Assembly (NCBI RefSeq): GCF_026627925.1
Contig: NZ_JAPNLE010000005.1
Coordinates: 1 to 64,000 of the forward strand
Source of the DNA: Cupriavidus sp. D39
GTDB taxonomy: Bacteria > Pseudomonadota > Gammaproteobacteria > Burkholderiales > Burkholderiaceae
Direction: 5' to 3'
Length of the DNA stretch: 64,000 nucleotides
Shown here: in pieces, positions 34,595-44,356 of the stretch
How the letters are laid out: each line of letters starts with the position of its first letter
Numbering within the stretch: position 1 is the first letter of the stretch
Program-made: the position numbers and the translations under genes
The notes under the pieces: generated by a model
Told to the model about the DNA's origin: nothing
Database searches by the model: none
The model's input: only the letters and a program-made list of their open reading frames with translations

Positions 34595-35044
34595 CTAGGG
34601 GACGATCACGGTCGCCCCGTCCGGGATGACGGCGGGAAGGGGGCGGGCGAGGGGAAAGCCCGGCTGGCCAGCCGGCAGTGCGATCGAGGCTCCCGCCTTG
34701 ATGCCAACGTGGACGGTGGCCTTGCTAACGGTCACGATGGCAGTTGGCAGGCCCGGCTGAGTGCCGGGGAGGTAGACGTAGGGGTAGCCGGCGTCGACGT
34801 AGTTGAACACGCCGGGGGCCTTCTGGTACCACGTCGGGAGAGACAAAGCGGAATCCGGCACAGCGCCCGAGGTGGCAGGATTTGCTGCGGCATAGGCGGC
34901 GACGCGCTGGGAATAGTTCAGCATGTTGCCGGCGAGCGCAGCCGTCTGTGTGGTGTCCGCCGCGGCGCTCTGATACGCGACAGTCTGAAACATGACCGTG
35001 AACGCGAAAGCTCCTGCAGCGGCTGCCAGTGCATAGCCCAGCAT
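34595..35044 (-). CDS. pilM: PilM-type pilus protein
   Basis: 149 aa. One N-terminal membrane segment (ALAAAAGAFAFTVMFQTVAY) and a small periplasmic domain (GNMLNYSQRVAAYAAANP) as in R64 PilM. It directly follows the OmpA-TcpQ gene on the minus strand. Confidence 0.75.
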   Translation of the reverse strand: MLGYALAAAAGAFAFTVMFQTVAYQSAAADTTQTAALAGNMLNYSQRVAAYAAANPATSGAVPDSALSLPTWYQKAPGVFNYVDAGYPYVYLPGTQPGLPTAIVTVSKATVHVGIKAGASIALPAGQPGFPLARPLPAVIPDGATVIVP

Positions 35045-35046
35045 GG

Positions 35047-36057
35047 TTATTTCCTCGCGTCGACGATCTTGAGGCTACGCGCACCCTTGCGTACCTGCAG
35101 ATCGATCGTAGGGACCATCTTTGCCAATTGGCCGAGCACCTCCATGTAGGTCCCGGTCATCGGATGATCCTGAGTGATTTGATAGGGATTGGAGGCCTCC
35201 CACGTCGGCGCAGGCCAACCGGCGGTGGCGGCCCATGCCTCGAGGTTCTCCTTCAGACTCTTCCCTGACGTCAGGGTCCATACGCGAGGCTGCTCCACCA
35301 CAGGAATAATGATCGGCGCCGGCTGGATAGTGGCGACTAGCGGCGCTCCGGGGCTTGCTTGCAACTGCAACTGCAACTGCAACTGCGGTTGCGGCTGTCG
35401 CTGTTGCATCAAGTCAGCAATGAGCCGGAGCGCGTCGTCTGCCTTAATGGCGTTGCTTTGCGCCATCGCGAGGACGCGATTGACCATTTGAAGGACCATC
35501 GGATCAATCGCCGGCAGTTGGCCTTGCATCGGGCTCTGGCTCTGTGGGCGGGCGGGGATAGCGTCTACCGTCTGCATCGCACGCTGGTTCGTTGCTTCAA
35601 TGGTCTTGGGCGTCGCCCCCGAGGTGCTCCGCGAAGGCATGCGAAGAGAAATGGAGACCTTGCTCGCGTCGCGCCGGTTTCCGCCGGGCTCCCGGGCGGA
35701 CGTGTCCTCCGCCAGTTGAATCTTGCTGGCAGGCACCCCGTTGTCAATGAACCACTGCCGCACGGACGTGGCTCGCTGCTTGGCGAGCGTGGTGCTACCG
35801 GCGGCGTCTCCAAAGCCGGTGACGATCACCTGGTCGGCGTCGATGGCGTCCTCGAGTCGATCGGCTAGGAGCTTTCGGGACGAGGGACCGATGACAGCCC
35901 GCTTGATGCTGTACCCGATGTCGAAGGCACTCGTTGTGACAAGGGGTTGGGGGTTCGCTGCGGTCTGCTGGGGCGCGTCCTCGTCCACATAGAACGACGC
36001 GTGAGCGGAGGCGCTGAAGACAAGCGCGATGGCCAGGACGATCTGCTTTGCGTTCAT
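35047..36057 (-). CDS. pilL: PilL-like protein: OmpA-like plus TcpQ domains
   Basis: 336 aa. Signal peptide (VLAIALVFSASAHA); residues about 75-140 form an OmpA-like domain (VTGFGDAAGSTTLAKQRA, then SAREPGGNRRDASKV); a linker with a QLQLQLQLQ tract; and a C-terminal TcpQ domain (LTSGKSLKENLEAWAATA). It likely holds the secretin to peptidoglycan. Divergently transcribed from trbB, with an operator-like site just upstream. Confidence 0.82.
   Translation of the reverse strand: MNAKQIVLAIALVFSASAHASFYVDEDAPQQTAANPQPLVTTSAFDIGYSIKRAVIGPSSRKLLADRLEDAIDADQVIVTGFGDAAGSTTLAKQRATSVRQWFIDNGVPASKIQLAEDTSAREPGGNRRDASKVSISLRMPSRSTSGATPKTIEATNQRAMQTVDAIPARPQSQSPMQGQLPAIDPMVLQMVNRVLAMAQSNAIKADDALRLIADLMQQRQPQPQLQLQLQLQASPGAPLVATIQPAPIIIPVVEQPRVWTLTSGKSLKENLEAWAATAGWPAPTWEASNPYQITQDHPMTGTYMEVLGQLAKMVPTIDLQVRKGARSLKIVDARK
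35361..35384. repeat. Hexanucleotide repeat (GCAACT)4 in pilL
   Basis: Four tandem GCAACT units encode a Gln-Leu tract in the linker of the PilL-like protein. Changes in copy number would keep the frame and alter linker length. Confidence 0.7.
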
Positions 36058-36071
36058 GAAGGTTTCCGGTT

Positions 36072-36087
36072 CTTCTGACGTTGGAAA
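36072..36087 (-). promoter_or_regulatory. 16-bp near-palindrome, copy 7 (one mismatch)
   Basis: CTTCTGACGTTGGAAA, in the shared upstream region of pilL (minus) and trbB (plus), where one bound protein could affect both operons. Confidence 0.65.
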
Positions 36088-36180
36088 TGGGTCGGCGTTA
36101 CTTGAGCGCCTCTGATATCATGCTATTGCACATTGTACTAAAATAAAAGCACAATACGCATCGTGATCAATGAGGAGGTG

Positions 36181-37158
36181 ATGGCCGTGTCCGATGAAGG
36201 TAAGGGCGATCCGCGTGAGCGGTTGAATGAATCGATTCGAAGAGGATTGGGCGCGACCTGCTTGGCCGCTCTCGAAGATCCAGCCGTCGAAGAGCTCATG
36301 TTGAATCCCGACGGAAAGCTCTGGATCTACAAAGTGGGTGTAGGAATGATTGACACTGGGCAAACCTTGCGCCCGGCCCAAGCACTGAATGTCATGAACA
36401 CGATCGCGTCGATGCTGGATCGGACGGTCACGGCTGACAACCCAATTCTCGAAGGCGAACTACCCCTTGATGGGTCGCGCTTTGAAGGCGTGATTCCTCC
36501 AGCGTCCGCCGGACCGCTGTTCAGTATCAGAAAGCATGCGCAGTTTGTGTACACACTCGAAGACTATGTGCAGGCCGGCATTCTGTCCCTCGCGTACTAC
36601 ACAGCGATCCTGGAGGCCGTTCGTACTCGGAAGAACATTCTCGTGGTCGGTTCGACGGCTTCGGGGAAGACGACGCTGCTCAACGCAGTGATCGCAGCTA
36701 TCGCGAAGCACACCCCTGATCACCGGGTGGTCATCATCGAAGACACGGGCGAGGTTCAATGCACGGCTGAGAACAAGGTCATTCTGCAAACCAGCCGGAC
36801 GGTCACAATGCTTGACCTTCTGAAGGCCACTATGCGGCTGCGGCCCGATCGGATCATCGTGGGAGAGGTGCGTGGGCCAGAGGCAAACGCGCTGCTCAAG
36901 GCATGGAACACAGGCCATCCAGGAGGGGTGGCCACTATTCATGCGAACGATTGCATGGGTGGGTTGATCCGTGTGGAGCAACTCATTCAGGAGGCGGTCG
37001 CTGTGGTTAACCCGCAGGTGATAGCTTCTGCGGTGGATATGGTCATCTTTATCAAGAAGGGGGAAATCTCAGGCAAGAGACGGGTTGAACAGGTCGCGCT
37101 TGTGGAGCGCTACGACGCTGCCGCGCATCAATACGTCCTGCGGGACGTGCAAGAGTAA
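36181..37158 (+). CDS. trbB: T4SS ATPase TrbB (VirB11 family)
   Basis: 325 aa. Walker A GSTASGKTT at about residue 159, Walker B RIIVGEVRGPEA and His box ATIHANDC. A hexameric cytoplasmic ATPase of the mating channel. AGGAGG lies only 2 bp before ATG 36181, so the GTG at 36187 or 36163 may be used. First gene of the trb operon. Confidence 0.92.
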   Translation: MAVSDEGKGDPRERLNESIRRGLGATCLAALEDPAVEELMLNPDGKLWIYKVGVGMIDTGQTLRPAQALNVMNTIASMLDRTVTADNPILEGELPLDGSRFEGVIPPASAGPLFSIRKHAQFVYTLEDYVQAGILSLAYYTAILEAVRTRKNILVVGSTASGKTTLLNAVIAAIAKHTPDHRVVIIEDTGEVQCTAENKVILQTSRTVTMLDLLKATMRLRPDRIIVGEVRGPEANALLKAWNTGHPGGVATIHANDCMGGLIRVEQLIQEAVAVVNPQVIASAVDMVIFIKKGEISGKRRVEQVALVERYDAAAHQYVLRDVQE

Positions 37159-37178
37159 TTAAATAAAAGGTGATATCT

Positions 37179-37550
37179 ATGAAGCAACTTTGGAAGCGCG
37201 TTGTGTCCGTTTGGGCGAAGCGCAAGCCGTCGTTCCTGAAGCTGAACATCTTGGGGTGGATCGTGCTGTATGCGGGTGCCGCTCTTGCGCAGCAATCGAG
37301 TACAGGGGCGCCTTGGGATGGCCCGCTGTGCGGCGTATCGAACTGGTTCAAGGGCCCTACGGCACTGGCCGTCGGCACGATCGCGTTCGCAGCGGCTGCT
37401 GGCGGCTTCATCTGGGGCGAGGAATTCACGGGCATCATGAAGAAGATCGTGAACGTGGTCATGGCCGTCAGCATTCTCATCGGCGCGTCGAGTTTCATCG
37501 GCTGGATCGCGATGAAGATGGGCGCGAGTATCGGCAGCTGCCCTGCTTGA
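37179..37550 (+). CDS. trbC: Conjugative pilin TrbC (VirB2 family)
   Basis: 123 aa. A long signal (LNILGWIVLYAGAALAQQ) and two hydrophobic segments around residues 68-85 and 95-112, as in VirB2/TrbC pilins; cysteines at GPLCG and near the C-terminus (GSCPA). Follows trbB by 20 bp. Confidence 0.87.
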   Translation: MKQLWKRVVSVWAKRKPSFLKLNILGWIVLYAGAALAQQSSTGAPWDGPLCGVSNWFKGPTALAVGTIAFAAAAGGFIWGEEFTGIMKKIVNVVMAVSILIGASSFIGWIAMKMGASIGSCPA

Positions 37551-37560
37551 AAGGTGAGAC

Positions 37561-37895
37561 ATGAGCGGAAGCCATCGCAGTGAGCTGATCAAGGTCGCCA
37601 TTCATCGCGCTGGCGTCCGCGTATTGACGTTCCTGGGGGCGAGCGCAGGCAGGTGATGATTCTCCTGTTTGCGACCGTCTATCTCGCCTACATTCTCACG
37701 CTGCGCTTTGGGATGTTCGTGGCTGTTCCTGTCTGTGGAGTCGTATGGCTTCTCGGGATGGCCATTCTGCGGCGAATGGCGACGAGTGATCCGCAGATGT
37801 GGGCGGTGCTCAAGCGAGCTCGCAAGTACAAGGGCTTTTATCCTGCGAGAGGCCGGTTCGATGCCCCGCAGCCGCAGTATCGGGACTACAAGTAG
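37561..37895 (+). CDS. trbD: TrbD (VirB3 family), frameshifted as given
   Basis: The first frame (LIKVAIHRAGVRVLTFLG) breaks in the GGGGG run at 37635-37639; one extra G gives TFLGGERRQVMILLFATVYLA, exactly the GGER turn and membrane segment of TrbD/VirB3, and continues to the stop at 37895. The repaired protein has about 111 residues with two membrane segments and stands in the right place between trbC and trbE. A sequence error is more likely than loss. Confidence 0.8.
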
Positions 37896-37900
37896 ATGCC

Positions 37901-40504
37901 ATGACTGGATTCCTTTTCTTCATCTTCATCCTCATCATCGAAGCGGGGCTTCTCCTCTTCGCATTCCTGCGCCATCGGCCAGGAATGCAGGAGGAGTTTC
38001 GCGACTCCGAAGCCGGTTTGGCAGATCTTCTTCGCCATGCCGAACCCATAGCTGACGGTGTTCTATCGGGGAAGGGCGGCGAGATCATAGGCGGTTTTTT
38101 CTATCGAGGGACCGATACCGAATCGTCCACGAACCACGAACTCGACATGATCTCGGCCCGCGTCAACAACGCGCTTGCGCGACTTGGCTCGGGCTGGATG
38201 GCGCATATCGACGCGATGCGGTCTGAAGCGATCGGCTACCCGGACCGGACTCCATTCGTGCATCCTGTGGCCGAGCTCGTGGATGAGGAGCGGCGCCTGC
38301 AGTACAGCGGCGAAGGCCTCCACCATGAGAGCCGCTACGCCATCATCCTCACCTATCTGCCCCCACTCGCCGCGGAGAGCAAGGCTCAGTCGATGATGTT
38401 CGAGCACAGCGAGGACCTGCGGGGCATTAAGACGGCAACGCGGGAGAGGCTTGTCGCGCAGTTCAATACGATTCTCGATTCCCTCGAGGGCGAACTCGGG
38501 CTGGTCTTCAATGCCATTACCCGAATGCGTTGCCACGAGCGGATCAATGCGGCAGATGGCCGGAAGTATCATGTCGATGATCTGCTCGGATACGTGCACT
38601 ACTGCGTCACAGGCATTGCCCAGTACATGGCATTGCCGAAGGCTGGAGTGACTATCGACACGATCGTTGGCAGCCAGGACTTTGTCGCAGGGAACACGCC
38701 CAAGGTAGGCGCGAATCATATCCGCGTCCTTTCCATCGAAGGGTTCCCTTCGCACGGCTACTCGGGCATCTTGGATTCCCTGAATTCGCTGCCGGTCACC
38801 TATAGGTGGAGCACGCGGTTCATCTTTATGGACCCCGAGGAGGGCAGGAATCTTCTGGAGAAGATGTTCAAGAAGTGGCGGCAGAAAATTCGCGGACTGC
38901 GCGATACGGTGTCTAACAACTCAGCGGGAGCGGTTGACCAGGACGCCCTGGAAATGATGATCGATGCCCAAACTGCCATGGGAGAGGCGGCTGCGGGCAG
39001 AGTTCGATTTGGTCACTACACCAGCGTGATTGTGCTTATGAATCAAGATCTGCCGGCCCTCCTGGAGGCGGTAGAGATGTGCGCGAAGGCGATCCGTACC
39101 CTCTCTTTCGCCGTTCGCGTGGAGACAATCAATGCGGTAGAAGCATTCTTGGGGAGCATTCCGGGCCATGGATATGAGAACGTGCGCCGGCCAATCCTTC
39201 ACACGATGAACCTTGCGCATTTGATCCCGACGACGGCCACTTGGCCAGGTCTGAGTACCAACCCCAACCCCTTCTATCCGCCGAACAGTCCGCCGTTGAT
39301 GTACGCGGATACAACAGGCGGAACGCCCTTCAGGGTGGGGACGCACGTTGGCGATGTCGGGCACTTTCTAATGCTCGGCCCGACGGGCGCAGGTAAGTCG
39401 ACGCTGCTTGAACTGATGGGCCTTCAGCACATGCGCTACCGCAGGGCAAGGACGATCAAGTTCGAGAAGGGCTATTCGTCCTATGTCGCATGCGCATCGG
39501 TCAACGGCGCTTACTACGATCTGGCGGGGGAGCATCCGAGTATCGTGGGAGGCAAGGAGTATCGAGACGCGCTATGCCCCCTGCGCCATGTCGATCAGCC
39601 TTCCTGGCGGCTCTGGGCGCTGGACTGGATCGAGACGTGCCTGGCGCTTTCCAAGGTCGAGGTAACGTCGCGCCGGCGCAATCTTATCGCCAATGCGCTG
39701 GTTTCGATTGGAAACGCAGACCCTGACCAGCGGACGATGACCCATTTCGTGTCCCAGTTGCAGGACAGCGATTTGCAGGAAGCGCTGAAACCGTACACGC
39801 TGGCCGGCAACAACCAGATGCTGGACGGCGAAGACGACACGCTGCAGGGCGCGCACTTCATCGTGTTCGAGATGGAACACCTGATGGGAAAGGGCGCGCA
39901 AATCGCTGTGCCGGTGCTCCTGTACCTCTTCCGCAAGGTCGAGACGATGTTGGATGGCTCGCCCACGCTGCTCATTCTTGACGAAGCGTGGCTCATGCTT
40001 GAGCATCCGATCTTCAGTGCGAAAATCAAAGAGTGGCTCAAAGTCATGCGCAAACGGAATTGTTCGGTCGGCTTTGCCACCCAGTCGATTTCTGACGTTG
40101 GAAAAAGCGCGATCCGTGACGTTCTCTACGAAAGCTGCCCTACGAAGATCTTCCTGTCGAATCCCGAAGCGCAACGCAACGTGAGCGTGCGGGAGGAGTA
40201 TGAGCGCATCGGCCTCAACGACCAGCAGATCGAGCTCATTGCCCAAGGCGTGAAGAAGCAGGATTACTTCTACATGTCCCCGTTGGGGCGGCGCCGGTTC
40301 CGCCTTGGGCTTGGCCCGGTGACTCTGGCCTTCGTGGGCGTCAGCGGCACCGAGGATATTGATCACGCGCGGCGCATCCTTGCCTCGGGTACGCGGAACT
40401 TCGGCGCTGAGTGGCTGCGCCACTGCTCCACGGCAAAGGTAGAGTGGGGCGATGGTCTTGCGGAATGGGCTTCGCTGCTGGAGAACCGTCAAGCTGCGGC
40501 TTAA
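37901..40504 (+). CDS. trbE: T4SS ATPase TrbE (VirB4 family)
   Basis: 867 aa. One N-terminal membrane segment (FLFFIFILIIEAGLLLFAF), Walker A GPTGAGKSTL at about residue 495, Walker B LLILDEAWLMLE, and the CagE/TrbE-VirB domain between. Energises channel and pilus assembly at the inner membrane. An exact copy of the 16-bp motif lies in the coding sequence and encodes ISDVGK in a conserved region. ATG 37901 follows trbD by 5 bp. Confidence 0.93.
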   Translation: MTGFLFFIFILIIEAGLLLFAFLRHRPGMQEEFRDSEAGLADLLRHAEPIADGVLSGKGGEIIGGFFYRGTDTESSTNHELDMISARVNNALARLGSGWMAHIDAMRSEAIGYPDRTPFVHPVAELVDEERRLQYSGEGLHHESRYAIILTYLPPLAAESKAQSMMFEHSEDLRGIKTATRERLVAQFNTILDSLEGELGLVFNAITRMRCHERINAADGRKYHVDDLLGYVHYCVTGIAQYMALPKAGVTIDTIVGSQDFVAGNTPKVGANHIRVLSIEGFPSHGYSGILDSLNSLPVTYRWSTRFIFMDPEEGRNLLEKMFKKWRQKIRGLRDTVSNNSAGAVDQDALEMMIDAQTAMGEAAAGRVRFGHYTSVIVLMNQDLPALLEAVEMCAKAIRTLSFAVRVETINAVEAFLGSIPGHGYENVRRPILHTMNLAHLIPTTATWPGLSTNPNPFYPPNSPPLMYADTTGGTPFRVGTHVGDVGHFLMLGPTGAGKSTLLELMGLQHMRYRRARTIKFEKGYSSYVACASVNGAYYDLAGEHPSIVGGKEYRDALCPLRHVDQPSWRLWALDWIETCLALSKVEVTSRRRNLIANALVSIGNADPDQRTMTHFVSQLQDSDLQEALKPYTLAGNNQMLDGEDDTLQGAHFIVFEMEHLMGKGAQIAVPVLLYLFRKVETMLDGSPTLLILDEAWLMLEHPIFSAKIKEWLKVMRKRNCSVGFATQSISDVGKSAIRDVLYESCPTKIFLSNPEAQRNVSVREEYERIGLNDQQIELIAQGVKKQDYFYMSPLGRRRFRLGLGPVTLAFVGVSGTEDIDHARRILASGTRNFGAEWLRHCSTAKVEWGDGLAEWASLLENRQAAA
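40089..40104 (-). promoter_or_regulatory. 16-bp near-palindrome, copy 8 (inside trbE)
   Basis: Exact TTTCTGACGTTGGAAA within trbE, about 400 bp before its stop. Confidence 0.7.
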
Positions 40505-40509
40505 GATTC

Positions 40510-40542
40510 TGATATTGTAATATCACTATTAAGTGATATAAT
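40510..40542 (+). promoter_or_regulatory. Promoter with GATATT-NN-AATATC repeat, copy 2
   Basis: TGATATT-GT-AATATCA (40510-40525) overlaps a TTGTAA box; TATAAT follows at 40537 after 16 bp. This gives the second half of the trb genes their own regulated promoter. Confidence 0.7.
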
Positions 40543-40564
40543 TAAAGCAACTAGGGAGGTTGAT

Positions 40565-40750
40565 ATGACGACGTTGTTTCTCCTCGTTTTGGTTGTGGCG
40601 GGTCCGCTTGTCGGCGTGGCTGCTGGGCTCTTTGGCGGGCTGGTCGGCTTTACCGGCGGACTCGCCTTCCGGGCTGCTCGTGCTGCTGCTCGCGCCGTTG
40701 TGCGCGCGGCACGCGAACGGCGCCATCAAATAGCGCTTAGGCAGCATTAG
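40565..40750 (+). CDS. Small membrane protein in the trb operon
   Basis: 61 aa: a hydrophobic segment of about 30 residues (LFLLVLVVAGPLVGVAAGLF...) followed by an Arg/Ala-rich basic tail. GGGAGG 8 bp before the ATG. Not a standard trb gene; possible chaperone or exclusion factor. Confidence 0.75.
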   Translation: MTTLFLLVLVVAGPLVGVAAGLFGGLVGFTGGLAFRAARAAARAVVRAARERRHQIALRQH

Positions 40751-40783
40751 GCTGCGCCGACTCATCCCTCAAGGTAAAAGAGC

Positions 40784-41401
40784 ATGAAGAGCATTTCGCA
40801 TGTTTTCGGCCTGGCCGTGATGGTCATGACGAGCATCGCGGCGTCTGCCACATTCGCCGCCACCCCTTTCGTACCTGGTCCTTCAACCATTACGGTTGCG
40901 AACCAGACTCTAGGGTGCGCCGGACGCACGCCCGTCGTAACGCTCAACCTCTTGGTGAACCCAGAAGACGCGGGGAGGCCAGGGCTCATATATGTCGGGG
41001 TTCATGACCCCCAGCAAATGCAGGCCGCGCTGCTGAACCAAGATTCGGCTTGGGAGGCATTCACGGGCGCCGCCCTGATCCCTCACATTGTTCGTCGCGA
41101 TGGGCTTTCGTCGGTCCGGCTGAACATTCCCCTGTCGAGCTCACCGAGCTATCAGGGCTGGAGTCTTTACGTCGGCTATGGCGCCTTGACGCTCGCTAGC
41201 GAGGCAATGGTCCAGAAAGCGGTGGTGGCTGTCGCTGGCGTGAAAGCACGGTATCCGGATCGCCCGGTCCCTGCGGTTGATGAGGACCATTTCAAACGGT
41301 CCCTGATCCAGGAGGATATGCGCAAGAACACCAAATACCGGTTTGTGCGCGCATTCACGCCTGAGCTCATGTCGATATGTGAACCCCTAGGAGGAAACTG
41401 A
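40784..41401 (+). CDS. Exported protein of the trb operon, unknown
   Basis: 205 aa with a signal peptide (VFGLAVMVMTSIAASATFAA) and a mature domain starting TPFVPGPSTITVANQTLGC. Two cysteines could pair. It precedes trbJ with a 1-bp overlap. No family recognised; not part of the canonical trb set. Confidence 0.75.
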   Translation: MKSISHVFGLAVMVMTSIAASATFAATPFVPGPSTITVANQTLGCAGRTPVVTLNLLVNPEDAGRPGLIYVGVHDPQQMQAALLNQDSAWEAFTGAALIPHIVRRDGLSSVRLNIPLSSSPSYQGWSLYVGYGALTLASEAMVQKAVVAVAGVKARYPDRPVPAVDEDHFKRSLIQEDMRKNTKYRFVRAFTPELMSICEPLGGN

Positions 41402-42144
41402 TGAAGAATCTGAAAATCATGTGTGCAGCAGGAGTTTTGCTGCTGTCGAGCGTCACGTCGAACGTCGCTCAGGCTGGGGCCGTTGTTGGCGCCACGGAGC
41501 CCACGCAGATTCTCAACAATCTGCAACTGGTCCTGGCCTATGCCGAACAGGCCCAGACGAGTGCCAACACGATGAACCAGTACGCGGCGATGCTGAAGAA
41601 CCTCGAGCGCATGACGCCGAGCAGCTTGCTCGATTCAGCAGCGCAGCAGCTTTTTGTCGACAAGAACATGTCGCAGGCGTTCAGCGATCTGCGAAACATC
41701 TATTCGAAGGGCCAGCAGACGGCCTACTCGCTCGCGTCGGTGAATCAGCAGTTTAAGAGCAACCACCCCGGATACGGCGGGGCCGTGGACTTCTCCTCGG
41801 CCTACAGGAACTGGTCGGATTCATCGCTCTCGGCAGCAAAGAACGCGATCAAGTTGGTCACTGCCCACTCGGAGAATTTCGCCACCGAAGAGGGGATGAT
41901 GAACGAACTGGCCTTTAAGTCGCAGACGGCTGCAGGTCAACTGCAAGCCGCACAGGCCGGCGCCGCGATCAGTCTGCAGATGGTGGGGCAGATGCAGAAA
42001 CTCCGCCAGGTGGCACTCGCGCAGGTGCAGAGCCAGAACGAGTTCGCCGCGGCGGCGCAAAGCGAGAAGGACGCGCAACAGTTGGGCGTGGAGAAAGCGT
42101 TTGGCGGTGTTGCATCCAAGTCCGTGAAGGGCCAGGCCAACTAG
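41401..42144 (+). CDS. trbJ: TrbJ (VirB5 family)
   Basis: 247 aa. Signal peptide cleaved near AQA; a helical, Gln/Ala-rich mature protein (YAEQAQTSANTMNQYAAMLK, MVGQMQKLRQVALAQVQSQ) typical of TrbJ, the periplasmic pilus-tip/assembly factor. The C-terminal KAFGGVASKSV recurs in the next gene's product. Confidence 0.88.
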   Translation: MKNLKIMCAAGVLLLSSVTSNVAQAGAVVGATEPTQILNNLQLVLAYAEQAQTSANTMNQYAAMLKNLERMTPSSLLDSAAQQLFVDKNMSQAFSDLRNIYSKGQQTAYSLASVNQQFKSNHPGYGGAVDFSSAYRNWSDSSLSAAKNAIKLVTAHSENFATEEGMMNELAFKSQTAAGQLQAAQAGAAISLQMVGQMQKLRQVALAQVQSQNEFAAAAQSEKDAQQLGVEKAFGGVASKSVKGQAN

Positions 42145-42154
42145 GAAAACTCAT

Positions 42155-42340
42155 ATGCGAAACAAGTTCGTTGTGCCCCTCCTCATTGTTTTTGCGCTGT
42201 GCGCCGGCTGTAGTCAGAAAGACAGCCACCCGACGCGGAGCGCGGGCGCTGCGGACGCTTCCCGCTCGTCTGGCGACGTGGCCATTGACAAGGCGTTCGG
42301 AGGCATCAACAGCAACTCCGTGCGTAAATCCGATAACTGA
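42155..42340 (+). CDS. Small lipoprotein, TrbK position
   Basis: 61 aa. Lipobox LCAGC with Cys at about residue 19. TrbK, the entry-exclusion lipoprotein, is coded at this place in IncP and Ti-type trb operons, so a surface-exclusion role is inferred. Its C-terminus (KAFGGINSNSV) closely matches that of TrbJ. Confidence 0.72.
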   Translation: MRNKFVVPLLIVFALCAGCSQKDSHPTRSAGAADASRSSGDVAIDKAFGGINSNSVRKSDN

Positions 42341-42357
42341 ACGTTAGGTGGCTCCCC

Positions 42358-44338
42358 ATGCAGTCAAGTTTCACGTCGACGGCCATCCGGCTGTTTCGTT
42401 ATCTGGATGCGCTCCAGATAGCCTTTATTCGCGCTGTCTTGGAGCAGCCGAAGTGCAGGAAGGCTCTGCGGTTGGGCCTGCTGGTGGTGTTCCTGCTGTA
42501 CATGGTTTCGCAGGTCACCGCGTCAGCCGACGATTCCTTGCTGCAGTTGGACAAGATCGATGACAAGTTCCGGGGGCTGCAAAATGGTTGGTATTCCATC
42601 GTCAAGGGCTTTGCGATGGGGCTATTCTGGAAGCTCGCCCTGGTCGATTTTTGTTGGTCTACAGTAATATATGTATTAGATAAAAACGAGATGCCAGAGA
42701 TCTTGCACGCCCTTGTGCGGAAGATCTTCAATCTCGGATTCTTCTTCTCGCTGCTAAAGCTGTCCGACGAGTGGATTCCGGCAATCATCAAATCGTTTAT
42801 CACGATCGGTAAGGCTGCTTCAAACGTCGGCGACCTCACGCCTGATGGCATCGTGAACAAGGGCCTCGATCTCGCACTGGGGTCCTTCCAGATGATCAAG
42901 TCGCTGGGGGCCTTCGACAAGATGGTCGTCGTCTTTCCCGTTACTTTCATGGCCCTGCTGATCTTCTTGGCATTCCTCTGGGTAGCGGCGCAGCTCTTGG
43001 TGACTTTGATCGAAAGCTACATCGCGATCGGCTTGGGCGTGATCTTGCTGGGGTTCGGCGGGTCGCGATGGACCACGGACTTCGCAACGAAGTATCTGCA
43101 ATTCGCCGTGGGTACGGGGATCAAGTTGATGGTCCTCTACGCAATTGTCGGGGGGGACAGAGCCTGTTCGGCAGCCTGATGATCGATGCGGATCAGCTCA
43201 TCAAGAGCTGCATGGTGGTCCTGGGTGTCGCGGGGATCTATACCTACCTCGCCATCAACGTGCCGCAGTTGGCCACGGCGATGATGTCCGGTAGCCCGAA
43301 CCTCACGGCAGGCTCGCTAGCAGGAACAGCCGCGACGGTGGCAGGTGCAGCGGTGGGTGCTGGCGCTTTGGCTGCGACGGCGGGCGCTGCCGGCGTCGCC
43401 GGGGCCGTGGGCGGGGCTGCAGGGGCTGGAGGGTTGGCGCAGGCCCTCGGCGCAGGCCTGAGTTCGGCTGCCGACCACGGCAAGACGGGCTTGGCGGCTG
43501 CCGGTCACGCGGCTAAGGAGGTAGCTTCCCACGGATTGGGCCTGGCCACCGGTGCCGCTAGCGGCGCAGCGGGCTCCGCGAAGACCGCTTTTGCCGATAA
43601 GGTCGGTCAGTCCGCCGGCGGAAAGATTGCATCGAGTATCGAGGCGACGCGCGGCGGCAGTGTCCAGGGAGTGCCCGCGCCGGCCAATGCTGGTGGCGGG
43701 GCTGGGGCGGCGCCCGCCGGTGGCAATGCCGGCGGACATGGCCAGGCCCCGGGCGCTGAGCCGGCGCAGGACAGCGGCGCGCAAGCTGGCTCGAGCGGCG
43801 CTAGCGAGGGCGGCGATGCGGCTGCGGCAACGGCTGCATCGAGCCCAGCACCTGCCGCGGTGAGTCCTGCCGCGCAGAGTGCCAGCACTAGTGGGCCGGC
43901 AGGGAAGGCGGCTACGGCTCAGCCCGCTGCTGCCGGCCCCTCGGGCGCCGCTGCGGGGCCGTCAGGAGCCCCGGCTGCGGCCAGCGCGGTTGCGCCTGCA
44001 GCCAGCGCCGGCGGCCCCGCTGCTGCAGCGTCGAGCAGCGCCCCAACGGCTCCGTCGGCTCCTGCAGCCAACTCGCAAGCTGCCCCGACGCCACAACCTG
44101 CACAGGTAGCTGATAGTGCGGCTGCACCTGCGTCCGTTGGCGATGCTTCCAGCGTTGCGCTCTCCGCCGGTACCACGCCGACCGGGGATGCCGCCTCGGC
44201 TGCAGGCAATTCCGGTGGTCAGCAGGGAGAGCGCAAGCCCTCCGCTGGCGAGAGGATTCGCAACTGGAAGGCTATGTGCCGCAGGACGGCGCTGGCAGTG
44301 CCGCGATCAACATCAACATCGGCCACGCGCGCGACTGA
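42358..44338 (+). CDS. trbL: TrbL (VirB6 family), two frameshifts as given
   Basis: Polytopic N-terminus: membrane segments around LRLGLLVVFLLYMVSQ, FAMGLFWKLALVDFCW and VTFMALLIFLAFLWVAAQLL. One extra G in the G7 run at 43150-43156 restores GGGQSLFGSLMID and leads into a long Ala/Gly/Ser-rich C-terminal region. A second lost base near 44238-44240 restores an ending DSQLEGYVPQDGAGSA...GHARD, stop 44336-44338. With both repairs the gene is 661 codons including stop. It forms part of the inner-membrane channel. Confidence 0.83.
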
Positions 44339-44356
44339 TAAATATAGTGAGGATTC

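Noticed and set aside
35263-35276. CCCTGACGTCAGGG palindrome in pilL
   Set aside because: Perfect but unlike the 16-bp family in the outer bases; no second copy seen.
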